DNA from: Candidatus Freyrarchaeum guaymasense
GTDB lineage: Archaea; Asgardarchaeota; Jordarchaeia; Jordarchaeales; Freyrarchaeaceae
DNA: 14,275 nucleotides
NCBI GenBank assembly: GCA_030587405.1
Contig: JAUQZD010000036.1
Coordinates: 1 to 14,275 of the forward strand
Direction of reading: 5' to 3'
Positions 1-6,638 of the stretch are shown piece by piece. Made by a program: the position numbers and the translations under genes. The notes under the pieces were generated by a model. That model was not told the origin of the DNA, did not search any database, and worked only from the letters and a program-made list of their open reading frames with translations. Numbering within the stretch: the stretch's first letter is position 1; each line of letters begins with the position of its first letter.

Positions 1-14
1 TGGAATAATTTAAG
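1..14 (+). promoter_or_regulatory. Possible TATA-like element upstream of the operon
   Basis: An AT-rich run (aataattta) lies about 22-30 bases before the ATG at 33, a distance that fits an archaeal TATA box driving a nearly leaderless transcript. A purine-rich stretch (aagagggga, 12-20) follows but is rather far from the ATG for a typical ribosome binding site. The window edge cuts off anything further upstream, so an earlier operon gene cannot be excluded. Confidence 0.25.
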
Positions 15-32
15 AGGGGAACGTGTGGCAGG

Positions 33-824
33 ATGGTAACCGACAAGGCGCTCAAGCTATTCGACCTAACAGGTAAGGTTGCCATTGTGACCGGCGCCGC
101 AAGGGGGATCGGGAGGGCTATAGCGTTAGAGTTGGCGCACTTCGGCGCAGACGTCGTGCTAGCCGACCTGAACGAGGAGGGCATGTGCGAGGTGGCTGAG
201 GAGATCCGCAGGATAGGGAGGGATGCCCTCTGCGTAAGAACGGACGTTTCAAGAAGGGTTGAGGTTGAGCGGATGGCCCAGGAAGCCCTAAAACGCTTCG
301 GCCACATCGACATTCTAGTGAATAATGCAGGCATACTTTCTAGGGAGCCACGCGTGGAGGAGCTCACCGAGGAGGGCATCGATAGGGTTTTCGCTGTCAA
401 CTTTAAGGGAGCCGTGTTCTGCTGCCAAGCCGTCATGAAGCACATGATGGAGAGAAGAAGCGGGAAGATCGTTAACATAGGCTCATCCCTTTCATCCCGG
501 GCGTCGGTAGCTAACCTTATTGGGGGAGGAGCGGACTACTGCGCGTCTAAGGCAGCCATCCAAGCATTTACGAGGGCTCTAGCATGGGAGCTTGCACCCT
601 ACGGAATAAACGTTAACGCCGTTGCGCCCGGGACAGCTGAGACTCCTATGCACGAAGGCTACATAGAGGCTGCAAGGGAAATATTTATCCCCACCACGCC
701 TTTGGGTAGGCTGGCCCGCCCGGAGGACGTGGCGCACGTAGTCGTGTTCCTAGTGTCGGACGCTGCAAGCTACATAACAGGCCAGACGATCCACGTGAAC
801 GGAGGACAGATAATGGTCGACTAG
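33..824 (+). CDS. Short-chain dehydrogenase/reductase (SDR), NAD-type
   Basis: This is a classical SDR of 263 residues, the usual length, and is expected to be a cytosolic NAD(P)-dependent alcohol or polyol dehydrogenase or a ketoacyl reductase. Visible motifs are the TGxxxGIG dinucleotide loop (20-27), NNAG (97-100), the catalytic-tetrad Asn in VNFKG (123), serines at 151-152, and YCASK (Tyr169, Lys173). Asp45 at the end of the second beta strand favours NAD(H) over NADP(H). The serine-to-tyrosine spacing is about four residues longer than usual, because of a glycine-rich insert (GGG, 164-166) just before Tyr169. The C-terminus (ITGQTIHVNGGQ) is typical of the family. It is the first of five closely packed genes, and the next starts 11 bases after its stop. 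The substrate cannot be read from the sequence; the neighbouring GlcD/GlcF pair suggests a hydroxy acid or sugar derivative. The ATG at 33 is the only good start in frame. Confidence 0.93.
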   Translation: MVTDKALKLFDLTGKVAIVTGAARGIGRAIALELAHFGADVVLADLNEEGMCEVAEEIRRIGRDALCVRTDVSRRVEVERMAQEALKRFGHIDILVNNAGILSREPRVEELTEEGIDRVFAVNFKGAVFCCQAVMKHMMERRSGKIVNIGSSLSSRASVANLIGGGADYCASKAAIQAFTRALAWELAPYGINVNAVAPGTAETPMHEGYIEAAREIFIPTTPLGRLARPEDVAHVVVFLVSDAASYITGQTIHVNGGQIMVD

Positions 825-830
825 GAGGTG
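823..830 (+). promoter_or_regulatory. Strong ribosome binding site for the GlcD-like gene
   Basis: The sequence AGGAGGTG overlaps the stop codon of the SDR gene and sits 5 bases before the GTG at 836. This fixes GTG as the start of the GlcD-like gene and suggests translational coupling between the two. Confidence 0.7.
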
Positions 831-835
831 GAGGA

Positions 836-2215
836 GTGGAGGAGCTGATCTCCCTGTTAAAGGACGTCGTCGGGGCAGGAAACGTCTCCGTAGAAGACTT
901 CGAGAAGGTATGCTATTCTAGGGGGGCGAACGCCGACCTCCCACAGGAGCCCTTAGCCATCGTCAGGCCGAGGAGCAAGGAGGACATTGTCGAGATAGTG
1001 AGGTTGGCTAACAGGTTCAGGGTTCCAATAATGGTTTACGGTGGCGGGAGCAACGTTGTCGGCGCCTTCTCGAGGGGCTGCATAGTACTGGAGCAGTCAG
1101 GGATTCCTAAGAAAATAGAGGTGGACGAGGAGTCGTTCACGGTCACCGTCTCCTCGAACGTGACTTGGACGCAGCTTGAAAGCGAGCTTAACAGGAAGGG
1201 ATGGATGGCGGCTCCCCTCTGCAACGGTGGGATCTCAGCTACGATAGGTGGAGGGGTTGCACTCTGCAACAACGGGGTGAGGAGTGCAAGGTTCGGGCTT
1301 ATAGGAGATCAGGTGGTTGGGCTTGAAGTAATTCTGCCGACGGCCGAAATAATAAGGACCGGGTCGGGAGCATACCCGGGAGCCGGAAACTTCGTAAGGT
1401 ACGCTTGGGGTCCAGACCTAACCGGGCTCTTCATAGGGTCACACGGGCTGTTCGGCGTAATAACCGAGGTCACGCTGAAAATATATGAGCTGCCGGAGGA
1501 GTCCATGTACTTGGGGTACGACTTCGACGACATCCACAAGCTAACACGCGTAATGCATGGCATATTGAGGAAGCGGCTAAGCGCACTTGAATGGATGCTG
1601 GCCATAGCGGGAGGGTTCCCGGTAACGGAGGAGACAACGTTCGTGCTCATGATGAGGTTGCTCGGGGCGAAGGAGGAGGTGGAGTACGCGAGAAGAGTGG
1701 TTGAGGAGATATCCTTGAAGGAGGGCAGGGTGAGCGGAATCCTCCCGGTCGTGAAGAATACGAGGGATCTCGTGGAGTGGTCCGGCCCCAACACTAGGAT
1801 CTTCGGGGAGAACATGATGCTGATGCCCCTCTGCTCATGCACCCCCGCCCCCCGATTCCCCAAGCTTGCGGAGGTTTACGGAAGGGTGGTCGGCGAGTTA
1901 AACCTAGACCGGTACGACATCATCCCAACCCTGACGGCGTTCGGATGCGACAACGTGATAGTTGCGTCTCCAACCCTCTACTACAATCAGTCCAAGTCTT
2001 TCTCCTGGGCAAAGGCGCTGGAGGCCTCCAGAAGGATAGTTGAGGAGCTTGCGGACAAGGTTGGCTTCGCCCCGCACTACGTTGGAAGGACCAAGACTTC
2101 CTATCGGCCATTCCAGAAGCTGGGAGCATACTACGAGCTTGTGAAGAGGATCAAGAAGCTTCTTGACCCAAACAACATAATGAATCCGGGGCAGCTCTTC
2201 ATACCGGCATATTGA
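836..2215 (+). CDS. FAD-binding 2-hydroxyacid oxidase subunit (GlcD / D-lactate dehydrogenase-like)
   Basis: This 459-residue protein is a PCMH-type FAD flavoprotein of the GlcD/Dld family, which oxidises 2-hydroxy acids such as glycolate or D-lactate to 2-oxo acids. The FAD-binding domain spans roughly residues 35-215. It shows a nucleotide-binding GGGSN loop (69-73), a glycine-rich segment (GGGVAL) and the typical GSHGLFGVITEVTLKI. A FAD-oxidase C-terminal domain follows and ends with the family signature DPNNIMNPGQLF (444-455). Length and domain order match the family. It begins with GTG behind a strong ribosome binding site. It is followed by a gene for a GlcF-like iron-sulfur protein, the usual partner that passes electrons from the flavin to quinone or another acceptor. 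Assignment to the family is secure. The specific substrate is not determined, and glycolate, lactate, glycerate or a sugar acid are all possible. Confidence 0.9.
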   Translation: MEELISLLKDVVGAGNVSVEDFEKVCYSRGANADLPQEPLAIVRPRSKEDIVEIVRLANRFRVPIMVYGGGSNVVGAFSRGCIVLEQSGIPKKIEVDEESFTVTVSSNVTWTQLESELNRKGWMAAPLCNGGISATIGGGVALCNNGVRSARFGLIGDQVVGLEVILPTAEIIRTGSGAYPGAGNFVRYAWGPDLTGLFIGSHGLFGVITEVTLKIYELPEESMYLGYDFDDIHKLTRVMHGILRKRLSALEWMLAIAGGFPVTEETTFVLMMRLLGAKEEVEYARRVVEEISLKEGRVSGILPVVKNTRDLVEWSGPNTRIFGENMMLMPLCSCTPAPRFPKLAEVYGRVVGELNLDRYDIIPTLTAFGCDNVIVASPTLYYNQSKSFSWAKALEASRRIVEELADKVGFAPHYVGRTKTSYRPFQKLGAYYELVKRIKKLLDPNNIMNPGQLFIPAY

Positions 2216-2254
2216 GGTTGGTGAAGGTGGACTTAGAGAAGCTTAAAAGGGGAA

Positions 2255-3385
2255 ATGTATAACTGCGTCAGGTGCGGGTACTGCAGGGAGATGGTTTACC
2301 CCCAGATGGGGTCCTTCGGAGTCTGCCCCCTCTACGAGATGTACGGGTACCAGTCCTACACGGGGAAGGGGAAGGTTTTAATAGGCTTAGCCCTGCTCGA
2401 GGGAAGGCTCAGCATGTCCAAGTCCTTGGCGGAGCACCTATTCGCCTCCTGCCTAACCTGTAAGAGCTGTACTGCCCATTGCCCAAACGAGGTCGACGTC
2501 GTCAGTATAGTGCTTGCTTTAAGAGAGGAGGCAGCCAGGAGGGGGCTCCTCCCCGAGGAGATCAGGGTGGTTGACTCGAACATTGACAAGAAGAAGAACC
2601 CGTTCGGGGAGGGGGAGGAGAAGAGGGTGGAGCTCGCATCCACCTTGGGGCTCCCAGAGACGGGGGAAGTCCTCTACTTCGCCGGCTGCTACGTCACGTA
2701 CAGGTACCCTGAGGTAGCTAGGGCTGAGGTGGAACTGCTGAAGAGGGCCGGCTTAAACGTAGCCTATCTTGGGGAGGACGAGTGGTGCTGTGGAATCATA
2801 AAGAAGTTTGAGGGGAAGCCTTCGGAGTACAGGAAGCTGGCGGAGCACAACGTTGAGGCCATCAAAGCCTCCGGGGCTGAAACCGTAGTTGCAACATGTC
2901 CGGGATGCTACCACACGCTAAGGGACTACTCGGAAATCTTAGAGAGGAAGGCGGGAGGGTTTGAGGTGGTCCACTTCACCCAGCTCCTCGAAAAGCTGCT
3001 CAGAGAGGGGAGGATAAAGCTGGAAAACCCGGTGAAAAAAACGGTCACCTACCACGACCCGTGCCACCTTGGAAGGTACGAGGAGATATACGAGCAGCCC
3101 AGAAGCGTTCTCGCCTCCATACCAGGGTTGAGACTCGTCGAGATGAGGAGGAACAGGAGGAACGCGTGGTGCTGCGGCGGCGGGGCAACCCACTACGTGT
3201 ACAACTTCGACGCCTCAATCAGGGTTGCCTTGACGAGGCTGGACGAGGCGGAGGAGGCGGGCGCCGAAGCCCTCGTAACATCCTGCCCTCTATGCCTGAC
3301 TGTTTTCAGGAACGCGCTCAGGAGGGCCGGTGCAAAGATGGAACTATACTACCTATCGGAGCTCGTTAGGAAGTCACTGGGGTGA
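2255..3385 (+). CDS. GlcF/HdrD-like iron-sulfur protein with two CCG domains
   Basis: This 376-residue redox protein resembles GlcF and HdrD, electron-transfer partners of flavin hydroxyacid oxidases. The N-terminus has two iron-sulfur sites: C4, C7 and C10 with C24-Pro, then C66, C69, C72 and C76-Pro. Two cysteine-rich CCG domains follow. The first has GC at 144-145, WCCG at 177-180 and CPGC at 215-218. The second has HDPCH at 267-271, WCCGGG at 305-310 and CPLC at 344-347. In HdrD such CCG domains hold unusual [4Fe-4S] clusters. There is no membrane segment. The start is unclear: the ATG at 2255 has a G-rich stretch only 2 bases upstream. A GTG at 2227, placed well behind GAGGT (2214-2218), opens a different frame that encodes a plausible N-terminal helix (VDLEKLKRG) and stops just after this ATG. 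The protein may therefore have lost its true N-terminus through a one-base change. The gene ends in a 4-base overlap with the next. Confidence 0.88.
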   Translation: MYNCVRCGYCREMVYPQMGSFGVCPLYEMYGYQSYTGKGKVLIGLALLEGRLSMSKSLAEHLFASCLTCKSCTAHCPNEVDVVSIVLALREEAARRGLLPEEIRVVDSNIDKKKNPFGEGEEKRVELASTLGLPETGEVLYFAGCYVTYRYPEVARAEVELLKRAGLNVAYLGEDEWCCGIIKKFEGKPSEYRKLAEHNVEAIKASGAETVVATCPGCYHTLRDYSEILERKAGGFEVVHFTQLLEKLLREGRIKLENPVKKTVTYHDPCHLGRYEEIYEQPRSVLASIPGLRLVEMRRNRRNAWCCGGGATHYVYNFDASIRVALTRLDEAEEAGAEALVTSCPLCLTVFRNALRRAGAKMELYYLSELVRKSLG

Positions 3386-5046
3386 AAGAGGTGGACCGGA
3401 AAAACGTCGTTGTCATCGCAACCCTCGACACGAAGGGGGAGGAGGCCGGCTACTTAAAGAGGGTTTTCAGCGGGAGAGGCTGCGGAGTGATTGTAGTGGA
3501 CATAGGCATCTTGGGAAACCCCCTCCTCGAAGCCGAGGTCTCAAGGGAGGAGGTGGCTGAGAGGGGAGGGGTGAGGCTGGAGAGGCTTGTGAAGGATGCG
3601 GAGACGGGAGCGGACAGGTCGAGGGCAATCGCGGTGATGGGGGAGGGCTGCAGGAGGGTTCTCAACGAGCTCTACTCCTCTAGGAGGGTGGATGGGGTCG
3701 TCTCGCTTGGGGGGTCTACTGGGACTTCAATAGCCGTGGAGGCGATGAGGGACCTGCCGGTTGGACTTCCAAAGCTCGCCGTCACAACTGACCTAGACCG
3801 CGTGGACGTTGGAGGCAGGGACATAGTACTTTTTCAGTCTCCAGCAGACATCCTCGGGCTAAACGCCGTCATGAGGAAGGCGTTTTTGAATGCGTCCGCA
3901 GCCCTCTTGGGGATGATGGGCGTGGGGAAGGAGAAGGGGAAGGGTGGGAGGATCGCTGTTATAGGGTGCTTAGAAGCCGACGGGAAGGAGATGGAGTACG
4001 TGAAGGAGGTTGTTGAGAGGGAGGGAAGCAGCGTCACGGTCTTCGACGTAAGCGGGGGGGTGGGGGAAGCCATGGACTCTGTGGGCAGACTTGCATCCTT
4101 AGGGATGCTTGACGGCGTCATCTCGGTTGGCGGCCCGGGGAGCTCCACGGCAGGGATCGCTGTCATGAAAGCCCTCCCAGTTTGCTTCCCGAAGGTGGTG
4201 GCCACAACTGCTAGGAGCGTTTGCTTCGTCGGAACCAACGACGTAATGCTGCTGCCAATACCTGAAAGCGTGAGGGGTGACGAGGAATGTTTAAGGAGGC
4301 TTCTGGACAACGCCGCCGGAGCGATCACCGGGATGATGGACGTTAAGGATGTAGAGGTCAAGTCAGACAAGCCCTTAATCGGGGTAACGGCTCTTGGAGT
4401 AACCACTCCAGCCGTTAAGAAGGTAATATCCCTTATGAGGGAGAAGGGTTACGACGTGATATCCTTCCATGCAAGGACGGGGGTGCTCAGCAAGCTGGTG
4501 TCGGAGGGGAGGGTGGACGGCGTTATAGACTTGACGCCAACCGAGGTCGTCCAGCTGTTCCTCTACCCTGGCGCCGAGGAGTTCTTGGGAGGCAAGGATA
4601 GGCTCGGCGTGGCTGGTAGGAAGGGGCTCCCCCAGGTGATCTCTCCGGGGGGATTGGACATGCTAATCTTTAGCGGGAGTGTTGAGCAAGTGCCCGAGGA
4701 GTTCAGGGGGAGGCCAATCCACGTCCACGGCCCCCAGACCGTTCTCATAAGGACAACTAGGGAGGAGGTTGAAGCCTCAGCTAGGAAGCTCGTGGAAAGG
4801 GCTAACAGGGCGAAGGGGCCTGTGGCGATAGTCATCCCGTTAAGAGGGTTCTCTGCCGTTGATAGGGAGGGGCATCGGCTCTACGACCCGGCGGCGGACC
4901 GGGGATTCATAGAGGCTGTCAGGGAGAGTGCCTCCCCGAAAGTTGAGGTGGTGGAGGTTGACGCACACATTAACGATGAACTGTTTGCGGTTAGGGTGGT
5001 GGAGGTTTTCGACCGCCTATTCCACTATAAGCAAGGAGGAGGTTGA
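3382..5046 (+). CDS. Tm-1-like ATP-binding protein (UPF0261) with a duplicated N-terminal domain
   Basis: This 554-residue protein belongs to the UPF0261/Tm-1 N-terminal family, named after the tomato Tm-1 virus-resistance protein, whose N-terminal region binds ATP. Copy 1 (about 9-181) starts with the hallmark TLDTKGEE (14-21) and has VDGVVSLGGSTGTS (103-116). Copy 2 (about 190-321) repeats the same pattern with changes: CLEADGKE (196-203), LDGVISVGGPGSST (243-256), ALPVCFPKVVATT (264-276) and NAAGAITGM (310-318). The usual second domain follows (about 331-545), with GVTTPAV, ISPGGLDM, HVHGPQT, PLRGFSA and a terminal DAHINDE. Ordinary members are about 400 residues and have a single N-terminal copy, so the middle domain is extra. 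Start: GTG at 3382, overlapping the previous stop; a GTG at 3391 is an alternative. The next gene encodes the other half of Tm-1. The biochemical role in archaea is not established; a part in carbon-compound breakdown is inferred from the operon. Confidence 0.87.
   Translation: MKEVDRKNVVVIATLDTKGEEAGYLKRVFSGRGCGVIVVDIGILGNPLLEAEVSREEVAERGGVRLERLVKDAETGADRSRAIAVMGEGCRRVLNELYSSRRVDGVVSLGGSTGTSIAVEAMRDLPVGLPKLAVTTDLDRVDVGGRDIVLFQSPADILGLNAVMRKAFLNASAALLGMMGVGKEKGKGGRIAVIGCLEADGKEMEYVKEVVEREGSSVTVFDVSGGVGEAMDSVGRLASLGMLDGVISVGGPGSSTAGIAVMKALPVCFPKVVATTARSVCFVGTNDVMLLPIPESVRGDEECLRRLLDNAAGAITGMMDVKDVEVKSDKPLIGVTALGVTTPAVKKVISLMREKGYDVISFHARTGVLSKLVSEGRVDGVIDLTPTEVVQLFLYPGAEEFLGGKDRLGVAGRKGLPQVISPGGLDMLIFSGSVEQVPEEFRGRPIHVHGPQTVLIRTTREEVEASARKLVERANRAKGPVAIVIPLRGFSAVDREGHRLYDPAADRGFIEAVRESASPKVEVVEVDAHINDELFAVRVVEVFDRLFHYKQGGG
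5035..5042 (+). promoter_or_regulatory. Ribosome binding site deciding the start of the TIM-barrel gene
   Basis: GGAGGAGG lies immediately before a TTG at 5043 and 9 bases before a GTG at 5052. The TTG is too close for normal initiation, so GTG 5052 is the better start. The site lies inside the 3' end of the preceding gene, consistent with translational coupling. Confidence 0.55.
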
Positions 5047-5051
5047 TAGCT

Positions 5052-5936
5052 GTGGCGAGAAGGTTTGAGAGAAAGGAGATACTGGAAAGGTTGAGGGGTC
5101 AGCTCAGGGAGGGAAGACCGATTCTGGGTGCCGGATGCAGCGCCGGGATAATAGCTAAGATGGCGGAGAGGGGTGGGGCAGACCTGATAATAATCTACAG
5201 TACAGGCTTATCCAGGCTTAGAGGTCTCCCCACCACGATGATACCCAACTCCAACGAGGTGACGCTGAAGATGTTCGACGAGATAAGCGAGGTGGTGGTG
5301 GACACCCCCATAATCGCCGGGGTTGAACCCTACTCGGTGATAGACCTCATGCAGGACGAGGACCCGAAGCCGGAGGAGGACCTCCAGGGGTTAATAGGGA
5401 GGTTCATAGGTAGGGGATTCTCGGGAATAATAAACTTTCCAACGATAGGGTTCATAGAGGACGAGGAGACCAGGCGTGAACACGAGGCGAGGGGTGCAGG
5501 CTTCGCAAAGGAGGTGGAGATGATAAGGACTGCTAGGGAAATGGACGTGTTTACGATGGCCTACGTTTTCTACCCGAAGGACGCTGAGGCCATGGCTAAG
5601 GCTGGGGCAGACGTAATCGTCGCCCACTGCGGGGGGACCGCCGGCGGAGAGGCGGGGCTCGACGCCGTGCTTAAGGGCTTCGGAACGGAGGAGCTTGAGG
5701 ACGCCGCCAAGGTCGTGCAGGGTATAATAGACGCGGCTAAAAGGGTTAACCCGGACGTGATATGCCTAGGTCACGGAGGCCCCTTCGCAACCCCTAGAGA
5801 AGTAGCGTACATGTACGAACACACGACGGCGGAGGGGTTCGTCGGCGCGTCAAGCATTGAAAGAATCCCCATCGAGAAGGCCGTCAAGGAAACAGTGGAG
5901 GAATTTAAAAGCCTGCCGCTTGGGAAGAGCTCATGA
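5052..5936 (+). CDS. Tm-1-type TIM-barrel protein (phosphoenolpyruvate hydrolase-like)
   Basis: This 294-residue cytosolic protein belongs to the TIM-barrel family that forms the C-terminal half of plant Tm-1 and is often annotated as phosphoenolpyruvate hydrolase-like. Recognisable barrel segments are RPILGAGCSAG (22-32), GADLIIIYSTG (42-52), IIAGVEPY (87-94), INFPTIGFIE (127-136), VIVAHCGGTAGG (188-199), ICLGHGGPF (237-245) and GFVGASSIERIPIE (262-275). The glycine loops at 194-199 and 242-243 near the C-terminal ends of strands resemble phosphate-binding positions, which is inference. The start is taken at GTG 5052 because of its ribosome binding site; TTG 5043 would add three residues. 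It follows the UPF0261 gene with essentially no gap. In plants the two domains are one polypeptide, so the products here probably form a complex. Its stop overlaps a new ATG (5933) that opens only 18 codons. Family assignment is firm; the reaction is not known. Confidence 0.88.
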   Translation: MARRFERKEILERLRGQLREGRPILGAGCSAGIIAKMAERGGADLIIIYSTGLSRLRGLPTTMIPNSNEVTLKMFDEISEVVVDTPIIAGVEPYSVIDLMQDEDPKPEEDLQGLIGRFIGRGFSGIINFPTIGFIEDEETRREHEARGAGFAKEVEMIRTAREMDVFTMAYVFYPKDAEAMAKAGADVIVAHCGGTAGGEAGLDAVLKGFGTEELEDAAKVVQGIIDAAKRVNPDVICLGHGGPFATPREVAYMYEHTTAEGFVGASSIERIPIEKAVKETVEEFKSLPLGKSS

Positions 5937-6020
5937 AGGTAGCTCCAGCTAGAAAGGCCGCAACGGGGAGGCGAGGAACAGTGTGCTGACGCTCCAAAGC
6001 GGATGATCGAAGTAATGAGG

Positions 6021-6043
6021 TTTTTGTTATTGTTTTGTTATTG
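6021..6043 (+). terminator. T-rich tandem repeat, possible transcription terminator
   Basis: The 11-mer TTTTGTTATTG occurs twice in direct succession (6022-6032 and 6033-6043), preceded by one more T. Archaeal RNA polymerase commonly terminates at T-rich tracts on the coding strand. This one lies 85 bases after the last operon gene, so it may end the five-gene transcript. The perfect duplication itself is unusual. Confidence 0.35.
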
Positions 6044-6142
6044 TGAAGCAGCCGACGGGCAACGTCTTGAAGTACCCCCTCACCGCACTAAACATCTTTG
6101 CCATTAAGGGATGTAAAGTCCTCCGTCACAGAGCCTTCTTCA

Positions 6143-6177
6143 CTTAGCTACTGCAAGCTGGAGGTCTCCCAGCTAAG
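6143..6177 (+). repeat. Inverted repeat with a competing inner hairpin
   Basis: CTTAGCT (6143-6149) pairs perfectly with AGCTAAG (6171-6177). Inside it, GCTGG (6157-6161) can instead pair with CCAGC (6169-6173). The two stems share bases, so only one can form at a time. It may also simply be part of the decayed coding stretch described for this spacer. Confidence 0.35.
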
Positions 6178-6280
6178 CCTGCTCTACCGCGGTTTCGCAG
6201 CGTCCTTATTGGGTGTAAAGGTTAAGCGTCCGCGTTGGGGGAGAAAGACGCCGTCAGGGTGAAAGGTTGACGAGTAGGAA

Positions 6281-6328
6281 GCTTATTATGTGAACCCAGT
6301 CTAAAGTGGGTTTTGAACGCGAGGGGAG
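6281..6328 (+). promoter_or_regulatory. Candidate promoter, palindrome and ribosome binding site
   Basis: A TATA-like gcttattatg (6281-6290) lies about 25 bases before the likely transcription start. A perfect 6-base inverted repeat, AACCCA (6293-6298) and TGGGTT (6307-6312), with an 8-base loop spans that expected start, where an archaeal repressor could bind. It runs into TTTT (6311-6314), so a small attenuator hairpin is also possible. GAGGGGAG (6321-6328) is a good ribosome binding site for the ATG at 6332. Confidence 0.4.
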
Positions 6329-6331
6329 ATC

Positions 6332-6634
6332 ATGTTTGACGTGAGACGTTGCTTAGATTGTGGAAGGTGCCTCGAGCTCTGCGTCTACATCCCTCTGAGA
6401 GGCGAGGATGCTGTGCGCGAGCACAGGGAGCTTGCCTCAGGCGGCGAGGCTGAGTGGGTTATGCGTTACCGTGTCGGTTGCGGCGCGTGCGACACCTTCT
6501 GCCCTAACAATGCGCACCCTTACTCGCTTATCCTTGATAGGCTGCATGCACGGTATGAAGGGGAGGGGCTGCCTGCTAGGGCTCGCTTTCTAATGCCGAC
6601 CTTGCCGGGGAACTTCCACGAGTTCCTAGTTTAA
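6332..6634 (+). CDS. N-terminal ferredoxin-like part of a split CCG iron-sulfur protein
   Basis: This 100-residue frame encodes the two-cluster N-terminal domain normally fused to CCG domains in HdrD-like proteins. The first site is complete: C7, C10, C13, C17. The second reads RVGCGACDTFCP: C50, C53 and C57-Pro are present, but the expected first cysteine is Arg47. Its codon is CGT, a single base from the cysteine codon TGT. The C-terminal part (LPARARFLMPTLPGNFHEFL) looks like a linker rather than a natural protein end. The stop at 6632 is followed four bases later by an ATG in another frame, which continues into the CCG domains. I read this as the front third of one ancestral gene covering 6332-7513. 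Independent expression as a small ferredoxin is possible, since promoter and ribosome binding site look good. Confidence 0.65.
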   Translation: MFDVRRCLDCGRCLELCVYIPLRGEDAVREHRELASGGEAEWVMRYRVGCGACDTFCPNNAHPYSLILDRLHARYEGEGLPARARFLMPTLPGNFHEFLV

Positions 6635-6638
6635 ACGC

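Larger units (their letters stand above)
5937..6331 (+). other. Gene-poor spacer with short coding-like fragments
   Basis: No known gene is recognisable in these 395 bases. An 18-codon frame (ATG 5933) overlaps the stop of the TIM-barrel gene in ATGA fashion, as a further operon gene would, but ends at once. Two short frames read like protein: one from GTG 6043 to 6147 (includes GNVLKYPLTALNIFAIKG) and one from TTG 6098 to 6262 (includes SLLYRGFAASLLGVKVKRP). They overlap in different frames, which suggests a decayed gene, but no family can be named. The spacer also holds a T-rich tandem repeat, an inverted repeat and the promoter of the next gene, listed separately. Confidence 0.4.

Noticed and set aside
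1309..1863. Long open frame on the minus strand opposite the GlcD-like gene
   Set aside because: It is a shadow of a well-supported gene; its translation is Ser/Thr/Pro-rich and has no recognisable motif. The same applies to the minus-strand frame at 3834-4406.
6186..6235. Stretch resembling the 16S rRNA 530 loop region (accgcgg, then ttattgggtgtaaag, then cgtccg)
   Set aside because: The spacing between the motifs is far shorter than in 16S rRNA and no flanking rRNA helices are present. The same bases also read well as a protein fragment (FAASLLGVKVKRP), so the likeness is probably chance.
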